This document shows, piece by piece, positions 57,391 to 64,000 of a stretch of 64,000 nt of DNA (positions are counted from its first letter, which is position 1; each line of letters starts with the position of its first letter). This DNA comes from Oxalobacteraceae bacterium AB_14 (GTDB taxonomy: Bacteria; Pseudomonadota; Gammaproteobacteria; Burkholderiales; Burkholderiaceae_D). The stretch covers positions 1,431,802-1,495,801 of the forward strand of contig KB906724.1 of assembly GCA_000381565.1 (NCBI GenBank), given 5' to 3'. The notes beneath the pieces are model-generated. The model worked only from the letters and a program-made list of their open reading frames with translations, was not told the origin of the DNA and ran no database searches. Position numbers and translations under genes: made by a program.

Positions 57391-58728
57391 ATGCAAGAAA
57401 ATACAATTTTCATCAAGTCGCTCGACATGGACGCCCGCGGCGTCGGCCATCTGGAAAATGAAGACGGCTCCCAAGGTAAAGTGGTGTTTGTCGAGGGCGC
57501 GCTGCCTGGCGAGACGGTGAAATTCACCACGTTCAAGAAGAAGAAAAACTGGGAAATGGCCCGCATGGACGAGCTGCTGCACGAGTCCCACATGCGCGTC
57601 AAGCCGCAGTGCGTGCACTTCGAGATGTGCGGCGGCTGCTCGATGCAGCACCTGGAAGCGACCGCGCAGGTGGCGATCAAGCAGCGCGTGCTGGAAGACA
57701 ACCTGCGCCATATCGGCAAGGTCCGACCGCTGACGGTGATGCGCCCGATGTACGGCCCGACCTGGGGCTACCGCTACCGCGCCCGCCTGTCGGTGCGCCA
57801 CGTGGCCAAGAAGAACACGGTGCTGGTCGGCTTCAAGGAAAAGAAAACCATCTTCGTGGCCGACATCCAGAGCTGCGAGATCCTGCCCAGGCACGTGTCG
57901 GACCTGCTGCTGCCGCTGCGCGGCCTGATCGGCTCGCTGACCCTGTTCGACCAGGTGCCGCAGATCGAAGTGGCGATCGGCGAGGGCGTGACCGCGCTGG
58001 TGCTGCGCATCATGGCGCCGCTGGGCAGCGGCGACGACGCCAAGCTGAAGGCCTTCGCCGACCTGCACCAGGTGCAGTTCTGGCTGCAAACCAAGGGCCC
58101 GGAAACGGCCGAGCCCTTCTACCCGCTGGACCAGCAACTGTACTACCAGCTGCCGGAGTTCGGCATCAAGATGCCGTTCAAGCCGGTCGACTTCACGCAG
58201 GTCAACCACTACATCAACCGCGTGCTGGTGGCCAAGGCCCTGCGCCTGCTGGACGTGCAGCCGGAAGACCGCGTGGCCGACCTGTTCTGCGGCCTGGGCA
58301 ACTTCACGCTGCCGCTGGCGACGCAGGCAAGGGTAGTGGTGGGCATCGAAGGCCTGACCTCGCTCACCGAGCGCGCGCTGGACAACGCCAAGGCCAACGG
58401 CCTGTCGGACAAGACCACCTTCTACACCCGCAACCTGTTCGAGATCACGGCCGATCACCTGGTCGAGCTGGGCAAGTTCGACCGCATGCTGATCGACCCG
58501 CCGCGCGACGGCGCCATGGCGCTGAGCGAAGCGCTGGTGGCCCTGAGCCAGAGCCGCGCCGACCTGCTGCCCAAGCGCATCGTCTACGTTTCGTGCAGCC
58601 CGTCGACCCTGGCGCGCGACGCCGGCATCCTGGTCAACGCCGGCTATGTGCTCGACAAGGCCGGCGTGATCAATATGTTCCCGCACACCTCGCACGTGGA
58701 ATCGATGGGCGTATTTAATCTGAGTTAA
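57391..58728 (+). CDS. rlmD: 23S rRNA (uracil(1939)-C5)-methyltransferase
   Basis: A TrmA/RumA-family RNA methyltransferase of 445 residues. A short TRAM domain at the N-terminus leads to an Fe-S cysteine cluster (CVHFEMCGGCSMQHL, plus SCEIL). The AdoMet loop is DLFCGLGNFTLPLA, the substrate motif DPPRDGA, and the catalytic cysteine is in VYVSCSPSTLARD. ATG 57391 (MQENTIFIKSLDMDARG) is the conserved start; the frame is open upstream to 57352. Confidence 0.95.
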   Translation: MQENTIFIKSLDMDARGVGHLENEDGSQGKVVFVEGALPGETVKFTTFKKKKNWEMARMDELLHESHMRVKPQCVHFEMCGGCSMQHLEATAQVAIKQRVLEDNLRHIGKVRPLTVMRPMYGPTWGYRYRARLSVRHVAKKNTVLVGFKEKKTIFVADIQSCEILPRHVSDLLLPLRGLIGSLTLFDQVPQIEVAIGEGVTALVLRIMAPLGSGDDAKLKAFADLHQVQFWLQTKGPETAEPFYPLDQQLYYQLPEFGIKMPFKPVDFTQVNHYINRVLVAKALRLLDVQPEDRVADLFCGLGNFTLPLATQARVVVGIEGLTSLTERALDNAKANGLSDKTTFYTRNLFEITADHLVELGKFDRMLIDPPRDGAMALSEALVALSQSRADLLPKRIVYVSCSPSTLARDAGILVNAGYVLDKAGVINMFPHTSHVESMGVFNLS

Positions 58729-58833
58729 TGCGCTGGCATGATGCGCTGGCCTGATGTTTTTTCTGTAATATTGTTGACATTGCCGGGGGCGTTTGCAACA
58801 CTGGTCTGATTCCCCATCAGCACCGGAGTTGGC

Positions 58834-61800
58834 ATGCGCCTCCTGACCCGCTTTATCGGCCTGGCCGCCTTGTGCAGCCTGCCGTTGGCCGTCCTGGCCC
58901 AGACCTCCGTCACCTCCTTTTCTCCCTCCGGCGTCGTCAAAGGCGTGCGGCAGGCGAGCGCGCGCTTCAGCGGCCAGATGGTCCCGCTGGGCGACATGCG
59001 GCTGGGCGATCCGTTCACCGTCGATTGTCCGGAACAGGGCAAGGGCCGCTGGATCGACGGCAAAAACTGGCGCTACGATTTCGTCCGCGACCTGCCGGCC
59101 GGCGTGGCGTGCAGCTTCACGCTGAAGCCGGACGCGCAGGACCTGGCAGGCAAGCAGCTCGCCGGCGAACGCCGCTTCGCCTTTAACACCGGCGGCCCCG
59201 CCATTGTGCAGTCGATGCCGCGTGAGGGCGCTTCGGATATCGACGAGCAGCAGATCTTCATCCTCGGCCTGGACGCGCCGGCCAGCGACGAAACGGTCGC
59301 CGCCCATGCCTGGTGCCGCGCCGAAGGCATCAACGAAAGAATCGGCGTGCGCGTGCTGGACGGCGCGCAACGCAAGCAGATATTGGAACAGCGCAAGTCC
59401 TTCATGGACCGCTATCTGACCGTCTACTTCAAGGCGCGCGGCGTGGTGTGGGGCGCGACGGCGACGGTGCGCAGCAGGCGCCTGGAAAAGCTGCCGCTGG
59501 CGGTCCTGCAATGCAAGCGCCGCCTGCCGGCCAACGCGGAGGTGTCGCTGGTCTGGGGCGCTGGCATCGCGGCCGACAGCGGCATCGCGACCACGCAGGA
59601 GCAGACCTGGTCGTACAAGACGCGGCCTGAATTCACCGCCAGGTTCAGTTGCGACAGGCTGAAAACCAACGGCGGCTGCATTCCCTTCCTGCCTGCGCGC
59701 CTGGAGTTCACCGCGCCGGTCCGCATGGCCGATGCCCTGGCCGTCAGGCTGACCGGCCCAGGCGGCAAAGTCTTCAAGGCCAGCGTCGACAAGGAAGATG
59801 CCAGGGCCGACTACGTCAGCTCGCTGACCATCGAAGGCCCGTTCCCGGAGAAGTCCAAACTGACGCTGTCGCTGCCGGCCGGCTTGAAGGACGACGCCAG
59901 GCGCCCCCTGCTGAACCAGGCGCGCTTCCCGATGACGGTGCTGACGGATGTGCAGCCGCCGCTGGTCAAGTTCCCGGCGCGCTTCGGCATCATCGAGGCC
60001 AAGGGCGACCGCCTGCTGCCGGTCACGGTGCGCAATGTCGAGGGCAGCCTGGCCGGACGCAAGTCGCGGGTCGACGGCGCCGCCTTGCGCGTCAACGACA
60101 GCGGCGTCGCGCAGGATGAGCAGGACCGCCAGATCATGTCCTGGCTGCGCCGCATGTCCGGCTATGGCTGGGAGCCGCGGGAACTGTACGGCGACGCCTT
60201 GTACCAGCCGCTGCTCGGCGAGAGCAGGAAGGCGCCGGCCGGCGCGGTCGAGCGCTTCACCATGCCCAAGCCGGGCGGACGCCGGGCCTTCGAGGTGGTC
60301 GGCATCCCGCTGCGCAAGCCGGGCTTCTACGTGGTCGAACTGGCCAGCCCCAAGCTGGGCGCGGCGCTGAACGTCAAGCCATCCACCGCCTATATCAGCA
60401 CGGCGGCGCTGGTGACCAATATGGTGGCGCACTTCAAGCGCGGCGCGCAGTCGTCGCTGGTGTGGGTGACGTCGCTGGACAAGGGCAAGCCGGTGCCGCA
60501 GGCGCAGGTGACGGTGCGCGATTGCGCCGGCAAGCAGATATGGCAGGGCGCCACCAACAGCATGGGCGTGGCCGGCATCGCGCAGGAGCTGCCGGAGGCC
60601 AGCTGCGAATCCGCCGGCGGCTACTTCATCAGCGCGCGCAATGGCGCCGACATGACCTTTACGCTGTCCAGCTGGACGCGCGGCATCGAGAGCTGGCGCT
60701 TCAATCTGCCGACCGAAGGCAGCAGCGCCGACAACGTCATCGCCGCCACGGTGTTCGACCGCACGCTGCTGCGCGCCGGCGAGACGCTGCACATGAAGCA
60801 CTTCCTGCGTCGCCACGTCAATCAAGGCATCGCGCTGCTTGGCGGGAACGACGCCGCGCGCAAGGCGCAGCCGGGCAGCATCTTCGTCATGCATGAAGGG
60901 AGCGAGCAGAAATACGAGCTGCCGATCGCCTGGAGCGCCAACGGCAGCGCGGAGAACCAGTGGGCGATCCCGGCCGACGCCAAGCAGGGCTGGTACACCG
61001 TCCTGCTGGGCGGCCGCACGGCGGGGCGCTTCCGCGTCGAGCAGTTCCGCGTGCCGACCATGAAGGCCGTGCTGCAAGGGCCGAAGACGCCGGCCATCCA
61101 GGCGCCGGCGGTGGATCTGGATGTGCAGCTCAGCTACCTGTCCGGCGGCGGCGCCGGCGGCGCGGCGGTGCAGTTGCGCACCGTGGTGCAGGACAAGGCG
61201 GTCGGCTTTGAAGACTACCCGGACTTCAGCTTCAGCACCGGCGACGTCAAGACCGGCGTGGAGCGCAGCAACGGCGCCTTCGACGAGGATGAGGGCATGT
61301 TCGGGGAGGGCGAGGCCGACGCCGACGCCAACGGCGGCGCGGTCAGCGGCCCGTCCGGCATCAAGACCCGCAGCCTCACGCTGGACAAGGCCGGCGGCGC
61401 GCGCGTCAAGCTGGACCAGCTGCCGACGGTGCAAACGCCGCACGACCTGACGGCCGAGATGTCCTACCAGGACGCCAGCGGCGAGACGCTGTCCGTGTCG
61501 ACCCGGATTCCCCTGTGGCCGTCCAGCTACCTGATCGGCATCCAGCCGGACGGCTGGGTGTTGAGCAAGGACGCGCTGAAATTCCAGGTGGTGGTGCTGG
61601 ACCTGCAAGGCAAGCCGGTGGCCGATGCGCCGGTGTCGGTGGACTTCTTCCAGCGGCAGTCGTACTCGCACCGCCGGCGCCTGATCGGCGGCTTCTACGC
61701 CTACGAGAACAACCACGAAGTCAAGGCGCTGGGCGCCGCCTGTGCCGGCAAGACCGACAACAAGGGCCTGCTGATCTGCCAGGTCAAGGCGCCCGCGTCG

Positions 61801-64000
61801 GGCAACCTGATCCTGCGCGCCAAGACGCAGGACGGCCAGCAGCGCGTGGCGATGACCAACCGCGAAACCTGGGTGGCCGACGGCGCCGACTGGTGGTTCA
61901 ACGCCACCGACAACGACCGCATCGACCTGCTGCCGGAGAAGAAGCGCTACGAGCCGGGCGAAACGGCCAGCTTCCAGGTGCGCATGCCGTTCCGTGAAGC
62001 GACCGCGCTGATCACCGTGGAGCGTGAAGGCATCATCGACACTTACGTGCGGCCGTTGTCGGGCAGCTCGCCGGTGTTCACCATTCCGGTCAGGAACAGC
62101 TACGCCCCGAATGTGTATGTGTCGGCGCTGGTGGTGCGCGGCCGCGTGGCCAGCGTGCAGCCGACCGCGCTGGTCGACCTGGGCAAGCCCGCCTACAAGC
62201 TGGGCATCGCGCCGCTGCGGGTGGGCTGGTCGGCCAATGAGCTGAAGGTGCAGGTCACGGCCGACAAGCCGGTCTACAACATCCGCGACAAGGCCGCGGT
62301 GGCGGTCAAGGTCACGCGCGCGGACGGCTCCGCGCCGCCCGCCGGCGCCGAGGTGGCGCTGGCGGCGGTCGATGTCGGCCTGCTGGAGCTGATGCCCAAC
62401 AGCAGCTGGGATCTGCTGGAGGCGATGATGCAGCAACGCAGCCTGCAAGTGGAGACGGCGACCGCGCAGATGCAGGTGGTCGGTAAGCGCCACTTCGGCC
62501 GCAAGGCCGTGCCGCACGGCGGTGGCGGCGGCAAGGGCGCGGGGCGCGAGCTGTTCGACACGCTGCTGTTCTGGAAGGCCCGCGTCACGCTGGACGCACA
62601 TGGCGAAGCCACGGTGCAGGTGCCGATCAACGATTCGTTGACGGCCTTCCGCATCGTCGCCATCGCCAGCGCCAACGCCGACTTGTTCGGCACCGGCCGC
62701 ACCGAGGTGCGCAGCTCGCAGGACCTGATACTGCTGTCAGGCCTGCCCGCGCTGGTGCGCGAGGGCGACCGTTTCCGCGCCGGCTTCACGCTGCGCAACA
62801 CCACCAATGCCGCCGTCAAGGTGGCGCTGAGCGCCATTGCGGGCGGCAAGGCGCTGGCGCCGCAGCAGGTGTCGCTGGAGGCGGGGCAGGCGCAGGATAT
62901 CGGCTGGGACTACCAGGTGCCGTTGGCCGTCGGCACGCTGGCGTGGGACGTGAGCGCCAGCATCGTCGCGCAAGGCGAGGGCGGTGCGGCCACGCGCGAC
63001 CGTCTGAATGTCAAGCAGAAGGTGGTGGCTGCCGTACCGGTGCGCACCACGCAGGCGACCCTGCTGCAACTGGATGGCAAGCAGTCGATGCAGGTGCGCC
63101 TGCCGGACGATGCGCTGCCTGGACGCGGCGGCGTGCGGGCGCAGTTCAGCGCCAGGCTCGGTGGCGATTTGCCGGGCGTGCGCGATTACATGAGCGCCTA
63201 TCCTTACCGCTGCTTCGAGCAGGTCGGCTCGCGCGCCATCGCGCTGCATGACAAGGCGCTGTGGCAGTCGGCGGTCGACACGCTGCCGGCGCACCTGGAC
63301 GCCGATGGCCTGGTCAAGTACTTCGCCAGCATGCAGCAGGGCTCCGATACCTTGACCGCCTATGTGCTGTCGGCCTCGCAGGAAGCCGGCTACGCCATTC
63401 CCGATGAGCTGAAGGGCCGCATGGAGAGCGGCCTGATGGCCTTCGTGCAGGGCAAGGTGACGCGCTACTCGTCGTTGCCGACCGCTGACCTGGCGGTCCG
63501 CAAGATGGCCGCGCTGGAGGCGCTGTCGCGTTCCAACGGCATCCTGCCGGAAGCGCTGGAGTCGTTCTCGGTCGAGCCGAATCTGTGGCCGACGTCCGCC
63601 GTCATCGACTGGTACCTGGTGCTCACGCGCTCGCCCAAGCTGCCGCAGCACGCGCAGCGATTGACGCAGGCGGACCAGATCCTGCGTTCGCGCCTGAACC
63701 TGCAGGGCACGACGATGGGCTTCTCGACCGAGCGCAGCGACGACTGGTGGTGGCTGATGGCCTCCGCCGACAGCAACGCCAACCGGCTGTTGCTGGCGAT
63801 GGTGGACAACCCGGCCTGGAAGGACGACATCGGCCGCCTGGCGCGCGGCGCGCTGGGACGCCAGAAGAAAGGCCGCTGGGGCACGACGGTGGCCAATGCC
63901 TGGGGCACGCTGGCGATCGACCGCTTTTCGCAGAAGTTCGAGAGCGTCGCCGTGACCGGCACCAGCAGCGCCACGCTGGCGCAGGCCAGCAAGAGCATCG
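58834..64000 (+). CDS. Bacterial alpha-2-macroglobulin family protein, 3' end outside window
   Basis: A large exported protease trap or envelope-defence protein, open for more than 1720 residues to the end of the window. A signal peptide (MRLLTRFIGLAALCSLPLAVLAQ) lacks a lipobox. Many macroglobulin beta-domains follow, then the bait-like segment near HFGRKAVPHGGGGGKGAG and ELFDTLLFWKARVTLD. The thioester motif YPYRCFEQVGSRA places Cys at about 1460 with the CxEQ spacing of thioester-forming members such as E. coli ECAM. Helical barrel repeats follow (LTAYVLSASQEAGY; WWWLMASADSNANRLLLAM). GGAG precedes ATG 58834. In many proteobacteria pbpC follows such genes; here that lies outside. Confidence 0.93.
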   Translation, partial: MRLLTRFIGLAALCSLPLAVLAQTSVTSFSPSGVVKGVRQASARFSGQMVPLGDMRLGDPFTVDCPEQGKGRWIDGKNWRYDFVRDLPAGVACSFTLKPDAQDLAGKQLAGERRFAFNTGGPAIVQSMPREGASDIDEQQIFILGLDAPASDETVAAHAWCRAEGINERIGVRVLDGAQRKQILEQRKSFMDRYLTVYFKARGVVWGATATVRSRRLEKLPLAVLQCKRRLPANAEVSLVWGAGIAADSGIATTQEQTWSYKTRPEFTARFSCDRLKTNGGCIPFLPARLEFTAPVRMADALAVRLTGPGGKVFKASVDKEDARADYVSSLTIEGPFPEKSKLTLSLPAGLKDDARRPLLNQARFPMTVLTDVQPPLVKFPARFGIIEAKGDRLLPVTVRNVEGSLAGRKSRVDGAALRVNDSGVAQDEQDRQIMSWLRRMSGYGWEPRELYGDALYQPLLGESRKAPAGAVERFTMPKPGGRRAFEVVGIPLRKPGFYVVELASPKLGAALNVKPSTAYISTAALVTNMVAHFKRGAQSSLVWVTSLDKGKPVPQAQVTVRDCAGKQIWQGATNSMGVAGIAQELPEASCESAGGYFISARNGADMTFTLSSWTRGIESWRFNLPTEGSSADNVIAATVFDRTLLRAGETLHMKHFLRRHVNQGIALLGGNDAARKAQPGSIFVMHEGSEQKYELPIAWSANGSAENQWAIPADAKQGWYTVLLGGRTAGRFRVEQFRVPTMKAVLQGPKTPAIQAPAVDLDVQLSYLSGGGAGGAAVQLRTVVQDKAVGFEDYPDFSFSTGDVKTGVERSNGAFDEDEGMFGEGEADADANGGAVSGPSGIKTRSLTLDKAGGARVKLDQLPTVQTPHDLTAEMSYQDASGETLSVSTRIPLWPSSYLIGIQPDGWVLSKDALKFQVVVLDLQGKPVADAPVSVDFFQRQSYSHRRRLIGGFYAYENNHEVKALGAACAGKTDNKGLLICQVKAPASGNLILRAKTQDGQQRVAMTNRETWVADGADWWFNATDNDRIDLLPEKKRYEPGETASFQVRMPFREATALITVEREGIIDTYVRPLSGSSPVFTIPVRNSYAPNVYVSALVVRGRVASVQPTALVDLGKPAYKLGIAPLRVGWSANELKVQVTADKPVYNIRDKAAVAVKVTRADGSAPPAGAEVALAAVDVGLLELMPNSSWDLLEAMMQQRSLQVETATAQMQVVGKRHFGRKAVPHGGGGGKGAGRELFDTLLFWKARVTLDAHGEATVQVPINDSLTAFRIVAIASANADLFGTGRTEVRSSQDLILLSGLPALVREGDRFRAGFTLRNTTNAAVKVALSAIAGGKALAPQQVSLEAGQAQDIGWDYQVPLAVGTLAWDVSASIVAQGEGGAATRDRLNVKQKVVAAVPVRTTQATLLQLDGKQSMQVRLPDDALPGRGGVRAQFSARLGGDLPGVRDYMSAYPYRCFEQVGSRAIALHDKALWQSAVDTLPAHLDADGLVKYFASMQQGSDTLTAYVLSASQEAGYAIPDELKGRMESGLMAFVQGKVTRYSSLPTADLAVRKMAALEALSRSNGILPEALESFSVEPNLWPTSAVIDWYLVLTRSPKLPQHAQRLTQADQILRSRLNLQGTTMGFSTERSDDWWWLMASADSNANRLLLAMVDNPAWKDDIGRLARGALGRQKKGRWGTTVANAWGTLAIDRFSQKFESVAVTGTSSATLAQASKSI

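Noticed and set aside
58729-58760. Direct repeat GCGCTGGCnTGAT plus T-run after rlmD considered as a terminator
   Set aside because: It is a tandem repeat, not a stem; I could not pair it into a convincing hairpin before the T-run.
57361-62601. Very long minus-strand open frame (1746 codons) opposite rlmD and the macroglobulin gene
   Set aside because: It is antisense to two genes with clear domains; its composition (Arg, His, Ala, Gln rich) is that of a high-GC shadow frame.

Overview
The window looks like chromosome from a high-GC betaproteobacterium, most likely Oxalobacteraceae (Massilia, Duganella or Janthinobacterium relatives). The reasons are the adjacent cphA'-cphA pair, the DUF2863 gene, the clustered TCA-cycle genes in the order acnA / mdh / GntR / sdhCDAB-sdhE-gltA / sucA-sucB-lpdA, and surE-pcm-nlpD-rpoS. 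The genus is inferred from gene content, not from a database search. I saw no rRNA gene, tRNA gene or CRISPR array.

Layout. 1-3960: two cyanophycin synthetase genes; the first enters from outside the window and has a degenerate Mur-ligase P-loop. 3961-13785: an accessory type VI secretion island, in part clearly AT-richer. It holds vgrG, a DUF4123 adaptor, a tandem array of three DUF3304 small membrane proteins (probable immunity), a Tle1-like DUF2235 lipase effector split by an IS4-family element, and a fourth, exported DUF3304-type protein. 13796-20634: katA with an OxyR-type site, a patatin phospholipase, a LysR regulator divergent from a CoA transferase, an M14 carboxypeptidase and a CYTH protein. 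20726-21994: DUF2863 protein. 22092-45000: most of the TCA cycle. On the minus strand lies an apparent mdh / citrate-lyase-like / secreted protein / acnA operon with a GntR regulator divergent from it. Then follow sdhCDAB-sdhE-gltA and, after a short accessory stretch (membrane protein, BlaI, metallo-beta-lactamase-fold protein, LysR, LRR-kinase), sucA-sucB-pspC-lpdA.

44640-49811: zapE, an exported coiled-coil protein, a PP2C-like phosphatase, a DUF465 protein and an XPD/DinG-type helicase. 49922-50896: quinone oxidoreductase. 51075-53657: a two-gene TIR / KGGTGRT-NTPase-TPR operon, the best candidate for a poorly described signalling or defence system. 53727-58728: surE-pcm-nlpD-rpoS and rlmD. 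58834-64000: a bacterial alpha-2-macroglobulin with a CxEQ thioester motif, cut by the window end.

How the parts work together. The TCA blocks supply enzymes from citrate synthase to malate dehydrogenase; a perfect 14-bp palindrome next to the mdh promoter is the likely operator of the GntR regulator. In the T6SS island the immunity array has been amplified: each of the first two units carries a dead stub of the effector's 5' end. The effector itself has since been cut by an insertion sequence, so the island may now protect without attacking. Three REP-like palindromes each sit between convergent genes.
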